From contig JAXHOK010000041.1 in assembly GCA_034519515.1 (NCBI GenBank), positions 1 to 64,000 of the forward strand: DNA of 64,000 nucleotides, given 5' to 3'. Shown in pieces: positions 26,626 to 35,798 of this stretch. Source of the stretch: Arcicella sp034519515 (lineage in GTDB: Bacteria > Bacteroidota > Bacteroidia > Cytophagales > Spirosomataceae). Under the pieces are notes generated by a model. It saw only the letters and a program-made list of their open reading frames with translations. It was not told the DNA's origin and ran no database searches. The position numbers were made by a program, and so were the translations under genes. Within the stretch, counting starts at the first letter, position 1. Each line of letters starts with the position of its first letter.

Positions 26626-27501
26626 ATGAGTGTACTTGTTAATAAAGACTCAAAAGTAATCGTTCAAGGTTTCACAGGAACAGAAGGTTCTTTTCATGCT
26701 GGTCAAATGATTGAATACGGCACAAACGTTGTCGGCGGAGTAACCCCAGGAAAAGGTGGTTCAACTCACCTCGACCGTCCCGTTTTCAACACCGTTATTG
26801 AAGCCGTTGAGAAGGCAGGAGCTAATACCTCTATCATCTTCGTACCACCCGCATTTGCGGCTGATGCCATCATGGAAGCAACTGACGCAGGAATCAAAGT
26901 GATTATTTGTATCACCGAGGGAATTCCTACGAAAGATATGATTGCTGTAAAGTCGTATATTCAAGGAAAAGACACTACTCTTATCGGACCAAACTGCCCA
27001 GGTGTTATGACCGCTGGCGAGTGTAAAGTTGGTATTATGCCAGGTTTTATTTTCACAAAAGGAAAAATTGGAATCGTCTCAAAATCAGGAACTTTGACCT
27101 ACGAAGCCGTTGATCAATTGACAAAAGCGGGCTTGGGACAAACAACTGCCATCGGAATCGGAGGTGACCCCATCATTGGAACAACTACCAAAGAAGCCGT
27201 TGAATTATTGATGAACGACCCCGAAACGGAAGGCATCGTAATGATTGGTGAAATCGGTGGAGGCATGGAAGCCGAAGCCGCCAACTGGATTAAAGCCGAC
27301 GGAAACCGCAAGCCAGTCGTTGGTTTCATTGCAGGACAAACTGCCCCAAAAGGTCGCAGAATGGGTCACGCAGGAGCAATCATCGGTGGTGCAGACGATA
27401 CAGCAGCTGCCAAAATGGCAATCATGGAACAATGTGGTATCCACGTAGTACATTCACCAGCCGATATTGGTGCAACGATGTTGAAGGCGTTGGGATTGTA
27501 A
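26626..27501 (+). CDS. sucD: Succinyl-CoA ligase (ADP/GDP-forming), alpha subunit
   Basis: A 291-residue TCA-cycle enzyme subunit. The CoA-binding Rossmann region starts at QGFTGTEGSFHAGQM; the CoA site GPNCPGVMT and KSGTLTYE follow. The phosphohistidine loop is GRRMGHAGAI, with the active His at about residue 246. It pairs with the beta subunit SucC, which is not in this window. Length and all motifs are normal. It is a single gene followed by a strong terminator. Confidence 0.98.
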   Translation: MSVLVNKDSKVIVQGFTGTEGSFHAGQMIEYGTNVVGGVTPGKGGSTHLDRPVFNTVIEAVEKAGANTSIIFVPPAFAADAIMEATDAGIKVIICITEGIPTKDMIAVKSYIQGKDTTLIGPNCPGVMTAGECKVGIMPGFIFTKGKIGIVSKSGTLTYEAVDQLTKAGLGQTTAIGIGGDPIIGTTTKEAVELLMNDPETEGIVMIGEIGGGMEAEAANWIKADGNRKPVVGFIAGQTAPKGRRMGHAGAIIGGADDTAAAKMAIMEQCGIHVVHSPADIGATMLKALGL

Positions 27502-27545
27502 AAGTAGTCGTAAGTCTATAAGTCGTATGTTGTAAGTTTGTATAT

Positions 27546-27580
27546 AACCCTTACAAGCGTTTTGAACGCTTGTAAGGGTT
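27546..27580 (+). terminator. Rho-independent terminator after sucD
   Basis: A perfect 15-bp stem (AACCCTTACAAGCGT / ACGCTTGTAAGGGTT) with a five-base loop and a T run after it. Confidence 0.92.
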
Positions 27581-27640
27581 ATTTTTTAGTAGATGAAAAA
27601 TTTGTATATTCAAAAATGAAACCTTAACTAAAACGAAAAC

Positions 27641-29605
27641 ATGGAAAATCAAGACACTTTCCAAATCGGAAAACATACTTTCACCATCACTGAAAGTAAT
27701 TTCTCAATCGCCAAAATGACCCATGAATTTTATTTTGAAGTCAAAGCTAAAATTGAAAATCCCCAGCAAGCAATCAAACAAGAATTACTGAACGACTACG
27801 AAGAAGGCGAAATTTCATGGTATTTTTCGTGTTTGGGCATTCATAAAAATGGGATTCCCACGGGCGAATTTACTCTGGAAGAAGACAAAACAACCGACCC
27901 TTATTTTTATTTACGAAGAACTGGATTTCATTATAACTTAGATTTTTACGGTAAAATTATTTTCAAAGACGGTTGGATGATTTGCGAGGGAGATTTGAAA
28001 AATAACTATTACGGAAAACCTATTTTCCCAGTAAAAATCCATCAAAAATTCGATTTTCAAAACTTGGATTGGAAAGAATATCACTTTTCATCCATCCACG
28101 AAACCGAGGGCGTAGCTGATAAATTAGTTCAGTATTTAAACTTAAAAAAAGACGAAAGTTCTGAATTACCAAGCAAAGTTTTTCAGTTTAAAAACCTCAA
28201 AAATATCAACATTGGTAGTTACCAAGATTATTATTCCCAAACCCATGGACCAATCAATAAAATCTCAGACAGAATCGGTGAGTTGAGTAAGTTAGAAGGT
28301 TTGTCTATCATCAACTCTGCCATTACCGAATTGCCCGAAAGCATTGGCAAACTGAAAAATCTACAGACCCTCAACGTCATGAATTGTCAGTTGAAAAGTC
28401 TGCCCGAGAGTCTATTTTCATTGCCTAAATTGATGTATATTTTTGCGGATGATAATCAAATTTCGAGCGTTCCAGAAAACATTAATTTACCTAATTTATT
28501 TTCTTTTTCGTTCGATAACAATCAACTAAAAACATTGCCCGAAAGCGTGGCTCTGTTACCAAAACTAAATAGCCTAAAAATCGACAGAAATCCTTTGGAG
28601 AGCCTTCCAACTGCTTTCAATCAAGTAAAAGGGCTTGAAATGAACATCAAAGACAAACGCCGTTTGCTTGATTTTGAATACTGTGGAGCAGATGGAAAAG
28701 GAATTTTACAATGGGATGATTCACAGTTTTTTGCTGACCCAAACAGCCCAATTTTACAGCCCGTCAGAGAGATTATCAAGAAAAATAAACTGACCAAATA
28801 TCAATCAGACCTACTGGCAATGAGTAAAAAATCGGTTTGTTTCATGCAAAAAGAAGCTGATAATTACGAGAAAATTGGCAATACTCGTTTCGGTGGAATG
28901 CCCGATTTACCCAAGTCCATTAAATATCCAAAGTTTAAAAACGATTACGACAAAACAACCTACAAATACGAATTCATCACCCAAATAAATTGTGCAGAAA
29001 TCGCTAATTTTCAGGAATATATGCCCCGCAAAGGAATGTTGTACTTCTTTCTGAGTTCACTGCATTTTTTTGGTAGTGAAGATAAATTCAAGCTCGCCCA
29101 AGTGTTGTATTATGATGGCGAAGAAGAATTAATTTCTGGTAAAAAACTGAAATTCAACAATGAAGATTATTACGAAATGATGGGCGAAGGATGTTATCAG
29201 GGTTTCCAAGTGGCTGTTAATGAATCGGTTAGCATACCAAATTTTTATTCGTACCAAACTAATACGCACATTTTCAAGAACCGAGCCGAAAATTTATTGA
29301 ATACTTTTGAAACTGATGAAAAGTTTGAAAGAGGTTTTTATAATATTTTTGATGAACCCGTTTCAGAATTATATAAATCTGATTTCGAAATGAATGGCTA
29401 CATTTTCACCCAACATGAAAGCCCTGAACTTCAAGCCGCTTTGAGCAAAAAAGGCGAACCCCAAGACTGGATAAACCTCTTGAAAGTATCATCAATGGGC
29501 GATTTTCAATGGGGCGATGCGGGCGATTTAGCTTTCGTGATTCATAAAAGCGATTTACTGAAAAAAGATTTCAGTAACGTCTTTTGCACAATGGAAAGTA
29601 GTTAG
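27641..29605 (+). CDS. LRR protein with C-terminal DUF1963 (YwqG-like) domain
   Basis: A 654-residue soluble protein in three parts. Residues 1-175 are an unrecognised domain. Residues about 185-335 are leucine-rich repeats of the bacterial LPxSL type (ITELPESIGKLKNLQTLNV, LKSLPESLFSLPKL, LKTLPESVALLPKL). Residues about 385-654 are DUF1963, with IGNTRFGGMPDLPKS, the FITQINCAEI strand and the closing MGDFQWGDAGDLAFVIHKSD. DUF1963 occurs in proteins of unknown role, some near toxins. The mix of a recognition module with DUF1963 suggests a binding or immunity-like role; this is a guess. No partner gene is adjacent. Confidence 0.8.
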   Translation: MENQDTFQIGKHTFTITESNFSIAKMTHEFYFEVKAKIENPQQAIKQELLNDYEEGEISWYFSCLGIHKNGIPTGEFTLEEDKTTDPYFYLRRTGFHYNLDFYGKIIFKDGWMICEGDLKNNYYGKPIFPVKIHQKFDFQNLDWKEYHFSSIHETEGVADKLVQYLNLKKDESSELPSKVFQFKNLKNINIGSYQDYYSQTHGPINKISDRIGELSKLEGLSIINSAITELPESIGKLKNLQTLNVMNCQLKSLPESLFSLPKLMYIFADDNQISSVPENINLPNLFSFSFDNNQLKTLPESVALLPKLNSLKIDRNPLESLPTAFNQVKGLEMNIKDKRRLLDFEYCGADGKGILQWDDSQFFADPNSPILQPVREIIKKNKLTKYQSDLLAMSKKSVCFMQKEADNYEKIGNTRFGGMPDLPKSIKYPKFKNDYDKTTYKYEFITQINCAEIANFQEYMPRKGMLYFFLSSLHFFGSEDKFKLAQVLYYDGEEELISGKKLKFNNEDYYEMMGEGCYQGFQVAVNESVSIPNFYSYQTNTHIFKNRAENLLNTFETDEKFERGFYNIFDEPVSELYKSDFEMNGYIFTQHESPELQAALSKKGEPQDWINLLKVSSMGDFQWGDAGDLAFVIHKSDLLKKDFSNVFCTMESS

Positions 29606-29696
29606 CGGTGAATGTATTTGCTCTATTTTTTGTAATTTTGCAAAAAAAGCAATCCATCCATTGAATTTATCGCTATTTCATATTCTGCTCTCGCTC

Positions 29697-29807
29697 CGTG
29701 GTTGGTGTTCACTGGGACGCATAGTCCAACCACACCCGAGTAAGCATATACGAACATTGCTTTCGCATTTGTGGTTGGACTATGCGTCCCAGTGGACATC
29801 AACCACG
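29697..29807. repeat. 38-bp-arm hairpin with only G.U-type mismatches
   Basis: 29697-29734 pairs with 29770-29807. The two mismatches are both positions where RNA would form G.U pairs. The core CACTGGGACGCATAGTC recurs at about 5130 and, degraded, near 905. It lies directly before the most likely start of the DUF4271 gene, and the frame through it is open (29661 onward), so it may be translated. Confidence 0.85.
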
Positions 29808-29825
29808 TGGCGGACGGCAAACCGT

Positions 29826-30989
29826 TTGCGTTTCATCGCTATTTTGCTTTTTGCCTATTGCCTATCGCCTGTTGCCCTCCATGCCAAAGGCGGCATCGGT
29901 CCTGAAAGTTCTTATTATCTCGTTCACGATTACCAAGACGACTGGCAGGTTTTTGACGCTCGCTACAAGGCTTACGTGCCTTATGTACGTGAACAACATA
30001 AGGATTACAATTCATTCAGCCTGTTTTTTGACATTGAAAATTATAAAGGTTATAAATTGCTCTATCGTTCAGAAAAAGAGAATTACCTTTTTATTGATGC
30101 CACTTTACAGAAAAAATTGTCGAACACCGCTTGGGTAGTTTTAGATATAGATAGCTTACAAAGAGCCTTTGGCAAAACAAAATTATTTCTCACCATTTAC
30201 GGGACTAATTCTAACGTTGAAGACATCACGATTCAGATTGGGAACAAAATTTCAAAGACTCAAAAAACCACTGAAATTGGAGATTCCTTACTAACCATTT
30301 TACCTCGAAATTTATCTCCTTTCCAAAATTTTTTTGTCATTGGATTGTTGCTTTTGGCTTGCTTGTACGCATTTTTGTACAATTTTCAGCCAAAATCTTT
30401 TCAACGTTTTTTTAGCGTAAGAGACCTCCTTACTCTGAGTAAAAGAGATGAATCTTTTGTCGTAAATAAGCCTTTCGACATCGGAAATGTGCTTTTCGTA
30501 GTAAACCTTAGTTTTACGCTTAGTTTTATTTTCATGCTCATCACGCACGAAAAAACCGACCTCTTTTCTGCCAGCAACATCCTCCGTGAAGGCGAAACCT
30601 TGGGTACATTATTGTGGAATTTTCTTGAAATAGCTGTAATAACATTTGTAGCTATAAATTTCAAGTATTTTTCGCTCCGTACTCTGTCCAATCTTTACCG
30701 TTTAGACAACATCACCAACATTCATTATTTCAAAATTATTCAGGCATCCAGCATCTTTTTTTTGTTGATACTGGTAGTTTTAACATTTAGTACCGTTTCT
30801 AATCCCGAAATTATAAAAAGTGCAGAGAAATACTTTTTTGTTCCCATATCCTTATTCTTCGTACTTCGTTTGGTCTTACTCTACTTTACGATAAATAAGA
30901 TGGCAACGCTAAAAAATCTCTATTTATTTTCGTACCTTTGTATCATTGAATTAATCCCATTGATAGTAGGCATTCGTTTTGCTCTATAA
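29826..30989 (+). CDS. DUF4271 family membrane protein
   Basis: A Bacteroidota protein of unknown function, often found next to hemD. From the TTG at 29826 it begins LRFIAILLFAYCLSPVALHA, a signal peptide; no ATG is available here. The frame is open upstream to a TTG at 29661 (LNLSLFHILLSL), across the hairpin, so the original start may have been displaced by that repeat. A periplasmic part (about residues 20-160) is followed by about six to seven hydrophobic segments to the end. TAATTTTG at 29633-29640 resembles a -7 element. It is 139 bases before hemD, likely in one operon. Confidence 0.75.
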   Translation: MRFIAILLFAYCLSPVALHAKGGIGPESSYYLVHDYQDDWQVFDARYKAYVPYVREQHKDYNSFSLFFDIENYKGYKLLYRSEKENYLFIDATLQKKLSNTAWVVLDIDSLQRAFGKTKLFLTIYGTNSNVEDITIQIGNKISKTQKTTEIGDSLLTILPRNLSPFQNFFVIGLLLLACLYAFLYNFQPKSFQRFFSVRDLLTLSKRDESFVVNKPFDIGNVLFVVNLSFTLSFIFMLITHEKTDLFSASNILREGETLGTLLWNFLEIAVITFVAINFKYFSLRTLSNLYRLDNITNIHYFKIIQASSIFFLLILVVLTFSTVSNPEIIKSAEKYFFVPISLFFVLRLVLLYFTINKMATLKNLYLFSYLCIIELIPLIVGIRFAL

Positions 30990-31128
30990 TTTTAGAAAAT
31001 TAATTCAGCCGTCCTTCAAATTTGTTTTATGGAATTGAAAATTGAAACACATTTATCAACAACTCAATAATTCAAAACCTCGACAATTTAAGAAATTAGC
31101 CCCATTCAGAAAATTTAATTCATTGAGC

Positions 31129-31911
31129 ATGAGCGAGATAACAACAACCGCACATCCAGACCGATTAACCAAAGTAACCAGTATTTTAGTTACCCAAGCA
31201 CGTCCCACTGATGAAAAATCACCTTATTTTGAGTTGGAACGAAAATACAATATTAAGGTTGATTTCCGCCCATTTATCGAAATTCAAGGCATCGCTTTTA
31301 AAGATTTTCGCAAACAGAAAATCAACATTCTTGACCATACAGCAGTTATTTTTACAAGCCGCAATGCCGTAGATCATTTCTTCAGAATGTGTAAAGAAGC
31401 TCGCATAGAAATGCCTGCCGATATGAAGTACTTTTGTATTACTGAACAGACCTCTAATTATTTGCAGAAATACATCGTAATTCGTAAACGTAAGATTTTT
31501 ACGGGTACAAAGACAGCCGCAGATTTATTGGAATTAATCAAGAAACACAAAACCGAAAAATTCTTATTTCCTTGTTCAGATAAGCGTACAAACGACATTC
31601 CTGAATTTATGGGGATTAACGAACTCCAACTCACCGAGGCCGTGATGTATGAAACGGTTGCTGCTGATTTATCTGATTTGGAAAGCGTTTTTTATGACAT
31701 AATTGCCTTTTTCAGCCCATCAGGAATTAAATCTTTGATGCATAACTTCCCTGATTATAAACAGAATAAAACCCGAATTGCCGCCTTTGGTCCAACAACT
31801 GCTAAGGCTGTAACCGAAGCCGACTTAATCATGGACATTCAAGCCCCACTACCCAACGCCCCATCCATGACGGGAGCCTTGGAATTGTATATCAAAAAAG
31901 CCAACCAGTAA
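31129..31911 (+). CDS. hemD: Uroporphyrinogen-III synthase
   Basis: A 260-residue protein from the ATG at 31129 (MSEITTTAHPDRLTKVTSIL); the longer frame from 31042 lacks similarity-like content. It closes the linear tetrapyrrole hydroxymethylbilane in haem synthesis. The family is divergent; recognisable parts are VTQARPTD...SPYFELERKY, AVIFTSRNAVDHFF, and FFSPSGIKSLMHNF followed by RIAAFGPTTAKAVTEADL. Two hairpin terminators follow, so it ends the DUF4271-hemD unit. Confidence 0.88.
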   Translation: MSEITTTAHPDRLTKVTSILVTQARPTDEKSPYFELERKYNIKVDFRPFIEIQGIAFKDFRKQKINILDHTAVIFTSRNAVDHFFRMCKEARIEMPADMKYFCITEQTSNYLQKYIVIRKRKIFTGTKTAADLLELIKKHKTEKFLFPCSDKRTNDIPEFMGINELQLTEAVMYETVAADLSDLESVFYDIIAFFSPSGIKSLMHNFPDYKQNKTRIAAFGPTTAKAVTEADLIMDIQAPLPNAPSMTGALELYIKKANQ

Positions 31912-31957
31912 ATTAAATGTCTGATATTCGTTTTTCGATGTTCAGAAAATTGTTATT

Positions 31958-31990
31958 AGGGGTGACACGGTTTTGAACCGTGCCACCCCT
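31958..31990 (+). terminator. Hairpin after hemD
   Basis: AGGGGTGACACGGTT pairs with AACCGTGCCACCCCT across a three-base loop with one mismatch. The T run after it is weak. Confidence 0.7.
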
Positions 31991-32012
31991 ATTCTTTACT
32001 GAAAATATTTAC

Positions 32013-32049
32013 AAAAAAGCCTCAAAACCTTACAACCTTTGAGGTTTTT
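32013..32049 (+). terminator. Second terminator-like hairpin after hemD
   Basis: CCTCAAA (32020-32026) pairs with TTTGAGG (32038-32044), preceded by an A run and followed by five Ts, so it can work on both strands. Confidence 0.6.
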
Positions 32050-32168
32050 CTGTGTATTCTTAAAAATGGTGAAAGTATATCCCAAAAAAGTTTTTGTACA
32101 ACCTTAAACATTCACAACAAAACAACATTCCAAAGCGTTAAAATAATCTATTCACTATTTTTTTAGCG

Positions 32169-32176
32169 TATATTTG
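32169..32176 (+). promoter_or_regulatory. -7 element (TATATTTG) before the PorP/SprF gene
   Basis: The element is so close to 32179 that transcription would begin near 32183. This excludes the ATG at 32179 and favours translation from 32209 or 32233. No good TTTG is seen at the expected -33 position. Confidence 0.5.
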
Positions 32177-32232
32177 AAATGTTTAGTATTTTTGAAAAAT
32201 CAGCAATAATGATTCACGTACCTAAATTTCTT

Positions 32233-33207
32233 ATGAGAAATACTTTACAATATATATTTTTGACCACCTTAATTTTTATGGGTTCAAAAACAATGGCTCA
32301 ACAAGACGCCCAGTTGAGCCAATATATGTTTAATCCATTGTATATCAATCCCGCTGCCGCCGGTATGGACGGCGTAGTAAACTTTCAATTACATTATCGC
32401 AATCAATGGTCTGATTATCAGACTACTTTTGATGGTAGCGGTTCTTTGGGAACACAAATTTTCACGGCATCCATGCCACTGAATGGTTTACATAGCGGTA
32501 TTGGCATACAATTTGTCAATGATAAAACACCTTCGGGTGCGGGTTATCAGAATATGTTGTTATCATATTCATACCAAATAGGATTACCAAACGGTGCGAT
32601 TGTTTCAATCGGGGCAAAGGGCGGTTTTCATACTAAAACCTTTGATTCAAAGTTTCGCCCACGAGATTTAGGTGACCCAATAGTGGATGCTTTGTCGAGT
32701 AGTGTAAATCAAACCAAAGCTGATTTTTCAGTAGGTGCTTTATACAAAACCGCAACCTATCAAGTCGGAGCGAGCCTAAATCATGTGAACGCTCCTACTT
32801 ATGGATTTTCAGCCGACAAAACGGGTCAATATACCATTAAGCAAGTCTTGAATTTAACAGCAAGTTTCGATTATTATTTAACAGATTTAGTTAAAGTAAG
32901 CCCGATGGCTTTGTGGAAATCAGATTTTGTCAGTAGTGCTTTAGAAGGAGGAGCCATTATTACCTACTCTGACAGATATTGGCTCGGAGGTTCATACCGT
33001 TTGAATGATGCTGGCATTATTATTGCTGGAATTTCAATGTTGAAAGACAACGCATTGCGATTTGGATATTCCATAGACCTAACCAATGTTGGAGCAACCG
33101 CCAAAGCCCCACTTACGCACGAAATCCTGTTGAGTTACGCCATACCCGCCCCACGGCTGTTAGCAGGAAAGAAAACTCCCGTGCGAACTCCACGATTTAG
33201 ACATTAA
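32233..33207 (+). CDS. PorP/SprF-family type IX secretion outer-membrane protein
   Basis: A 324-residue protein from the ATG at 32233 (MRNTLQYIFLTTLIFMGSKTMAQ, signal peptide). The mature start QQDAQLSQYMFNPLYINPAA is the hallmark of the PorP/SprF family, which forms outer-membrane barrels working with T9SS or SprB-like adhesins. Alternating beta strands continue to LSYAIPAPRLL. It lies 272 bases before gldK, a usual position in Cytophagales. An ATG at 32209 is the other possible start. Confidence 0.92.
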   Translation: MRNTLQYIFLTTLIFMGSKTMAQQDAQLSQYMFNPLYINPAAAGMDGVVNFQLHYRNQWSDYQTTFDGSGSLGTQIFTASMPLNGLHSGIGIQFVNDKTPSGAGYQNMLLSYSYQIGLPNGAIVSIGAKGGFHTKTFDSKFRPRDLGDPIVDALSSSVNQTKADFSVGALYKTATYQVGASLNHVNAPTYGFSADKTGQYTIKQVLNLTASFDYYLTDLVKVSPMALWKSDFVSSALEGGAIITYSDRYWLGGSYRLNDAGIIIAGISMLKDNALRFGYSIDLTNVGATAKAPLTHEILLSYAIPAPRLLAGKKTPVRTPRFRH

Positions 33208-33479
33208 TAAAAAAATATATTAACTTTGTTAATTCGTTACATACTAAGAATTTAACATTTTACGTTTTTAAGGAAATTTAACATATTAGAATAGCCTTAG
33301 AATTAGAAAAATATTTAGGATTAATTTTAAAACAAATTAATATTTGAGTAAAAACTACTTTCAATTAAATGCATGATATTTTGGTTTCTGTCTTTCAACA
33401 AGCACAATCAACTATTCATTGTTAATTGTTAATTATTACTTACTCAATTAGGTATCATTCAAAAAAAGTTTATAACACT

Positions 33480-34643
33480 ATGAATCACAGTGGAATTTTC
33501 AGGAAAATATTATTACTACTTTTATTAGTAGTTCCTGTTTTGTTCTTGGACAGTTGTTCTTCTGGCGGCAAAAGCAGCAAAGGAAAGCAAACTGCCAGCA
33601 AAGGCAAAACCAGTGGACGAAGCAGTAAAGGTAAAGGGGAAGTAGCCAGTAAAGGCAAAGGCGGTAAAAACAGTAAAAGCAATAAGAAAGAAGACGTTGG
33701 CATGGTCAATGGTGAAGTTGCTGCAACCAACCGCAAAGGCTGGAAACAAACCACTCCGCTCGGAATGGTTTTGATTCCTTCTGGCTCATACATGATGGGA
33801 CAGGCTGACGAAGATGTTACAGCATCATCAGTTGGCTTCAACAAGCGTGTAACGGTTGCCCAATTCTACATGGACGATACCGAAATCACAAATAATGAAT
33901 ACCGTCAGTTCACTAATGTAATGATGACTGATTCTATCTCTGTTTTGGGAGAAGAAAAAATCATTGCGGAGTATTATCCTGATACTTCGGTTTGGAGTAA
34001 AGATTTTACCTATCACAACGGTGACCCGATGACAGAATATTATTTCTCGAGTCCAGCATTTGATATGTATCCAGTAGTGGGTGTAAGTTGGACAGCTTCA
34101 AGGTATTTCTGCGAATGGAGAACCAAAGCATATAATGATTTTCGTACATCAGAAGGTCAATATATTTCACCAAGATTCCGCTTGCCCTCAGAAGCAGAGT
34201 GGGAATGGGCAGCACGTGGCGGAAAAGCCTCAGCCAAATACCCCTGGGGAAATCCTTACGTAGCCAATGGAAAAGGTTGTTTATTAGCCAACTTCAAACC
34301 ACACCGTGGAAATTATGATGCTGACGGATATGCTTATACAGCTCCATCAAATCAGTTTAATCCAAACGATTATGGTTTGTATAACATGGCAGGAAACGTA
34401 TCGGAATGGTGTTTAGATGCTTATGCAGATAACTCGGTAGCCATTACTTGGGATTTGAACACCATGAATGATGATAAGGATGAACCACGTAAAGTAATTC
34501 GTGGAGGTTCTTGGAAAGACGTTGCGTATTATTTGGAAACAGGTACACGCTCGTATGAGTACGAAAACAAAAAGCGGTCATACATCGGATTCCGTTGTGC
34601 CATGAACCACTTAGGTCGATCGTCAGGAAAAGAGTTCAAATAG
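33480..34643 (+). CDS. gldK: GldK, gliding motility / T9SS lipoprotein
   Basis: A 387-residue lipoprotein: signal MNHSGIFRKILLLLLLVVPV with lipobox LDSC (Cys26), a Gly/Lys/Ser-rich linker (about residues 28-65), then a formylglycine-generating-enzyme-like (SUMF1) fold with GMVLIPSGSYMMGQ, RLPSEAEWEWAARGG, YGLYNMAGNVSEWC and VIRGGSWKD. GldK rings the periplasmic face of the outer membrane with GldN. The start at 33480 is chosen because it gives the lipoprotein signal; the frame opens earlier at 33426. Confidence 0.95.
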   Translation: MNHSGIFRKILLLLLLVVPVLFLDSCSSGGKSSKGKQTASKGKTSGRSSKGKGEVASKGKGGKNSKSNKKEDVGMVNGEVAATNRKGWKQTTPLGMVLIPSGSYMMGQADEDVTASSVGFNKRVTVAQFYMDDTEITNNEYRQFTNVMMTDSISVLGEEKIIAEYYPDTSVWSKDFTYHNGDPMTEYYFSSPAFDMYPVVGVSWTASRYFCEWRTKAYNDFRTSEGQYISPRFRLPSEAEWEWAARGGKASAKYPWGNPYVANGKGCLLANFKPHRGNYDADGYAYTAPSNQFNPNDYGLYNMAGNVSEWCLDAYADNSVAITWDLNTMNDDKDEPRKVIRGGSWKDVAYYLETGTRSYEYENKKRSYIGFRCAMNHLGRSSGKEFK

Positions 34644-34722
34644 CTAATTTGAAGATTTGAAAATTAGCTAATTTGAAAAGGTATTTGTTCGATAGCTTTG
34701 TTTATTTTTAAACTTTCAATAC

Positions 34723-34771
34723 AAAAGCGAGGGAAGCCAATCGTGCAACAGCGAAACGTTCCCTCGCTTTT
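34723..34771 (+). terminator. Terminator between gldK and gldL
   Basis: AAAAGCGAGGGAA pairs perfectly with TTCCCTCGCTTTT and is followed by Ts. It suggests that gldL-M-N is at least partly transcribed separately from gldK. Confidence 0.85.
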
Positions 34772-34892
34772 TTTAGAAATAATTATTATTTTGGGAATTT
34801 GTTATTGGGAATTATCTTCAAATTAACATATTTCCAAATTCTCAACTTAAAATCAGGTATTAGTCTTAAAATAAATTTATTTTTTAATCACA

Positions 34893-35675
34893 ATGGAAAA
34901 AATCGTAAACGTAATTGCAAGTTTTGCAGCCGCAGTAGTAATTTTTGGAGCCTTAGCAAAAATCCTTCACTGGAATGGAGCAAACGAATGGTTGATGCTT
35001 GGTATGCTTACCGAAGTAGGTATTTTTATCATGTACGGTGTCTTATATTTAGTAACAAAATCGGGGAAAGATTATGAGTGGGAAAGAGTTTATCCAGAAT
35101 TATCAAAAGATTTCACGGGTGAGTTGCCCAAAAGAAGTATTGCTCCAGCATCTGGAACTGGTATTACTGCTAAAATGGACGAGATGTTAGCTAACGCCAG
35201 AGTTACCCCAGATATTTTTGACAATTTAGGAAAAGGTATGAAGTCATTAACTGATACAGTTTCTAAAATTGGTGATATTACGGATGCCACAGTTGCTACG
35301 AACGATTATGCTAAAAACGTGAAATTAGCATCAGGCGGTATGACTGAAATGAACAAAGCCTACGGTGCTACTATGAATGCGATGTCTGAAATGACCACCG
35401 CAACTAACGATGCCAAAGAATATCGTGTTCAGTTTCAGAAGGTTACACAAAATATGGGAGCGTTGAACGCTGTCTATGAATTGGAATTACAAGATACTAA
35501 TAAGCATTTGAAAGCAATGAACACTTTTTATGGCAACTTAACTACTGCCATGGAAAATATGTCTGATGCCAGCAAGGATACTCAACAGTTTAAGCAAGAA
35601 TTGTCTAAACTGACAACCAATCTTACTTCTTTAAACAACGTTTACGGAAGTATGTTGTCAGCCATGAAAGGGTAA
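34893..35675 (+). CDS. gldL: GldL, T9SS inner-membrane motor subunit
   Basis: A 260-residue protein with two N-terminal transmembrane helices (about residues 5-25 and 33-55: IASFAAAVVIFGALAKIL and LMLGMLTEVGIFIMYGVLYL), including the conserved intramembrane Glu in TEVGIF that is needed for proton-driven rotation in this family. A long cytoplasmic helical region follows. With GldM it forms the rotary motor that powers secretion and gliding. Confidence 0.96.
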   Translation: MEKIVNVIASFAAAVVIFGALAKILHWNGANEWLMLGMLTEVGIFIMYGVLYLVTKSGKDYEWERVYPELSKDFTGELPKRSIAPASGTGITAKMDEMLANARVTPDIFDNLGKGMKSLTDTVSKIGDITDATVATNDYAKNVKLASGGMTEMNKAYGATMNAMSEMTTATNDAKEYRVQFQKVTQNMGALNAVYELELQDTNKHLKAMNTFYGNLTTAMENMSDASKDTQQFKQELSKLTTNLTSLNNVYGSMLSAMKG

Positions 35676-35689
35676 ATAAGTATTAAGTA

Positions 35690-35756
35690 CAAAGTATTAA
35701 GTATTAAGCATTTGTGCTTTTCTTAATACTTAATACTTAATACTTGATACTTGTAA
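35690..35756. repeat. AT-rich palindrome of AAGTATTAAGTATTA units
   Basis: Tandem AAGTATTAAGTA units face TACTTAATACTTAATACTT around AAGCATTTGTGCTTT. Similar pieces occur at 37390-37460 and 56365-56405. It occupies most of the gldL-gldM gap. Confidence 0.75.
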
Positions 35757-35798
35757 AAAAACTTAAACCAATTAAAAATCCTATAAGCACATAACAAC

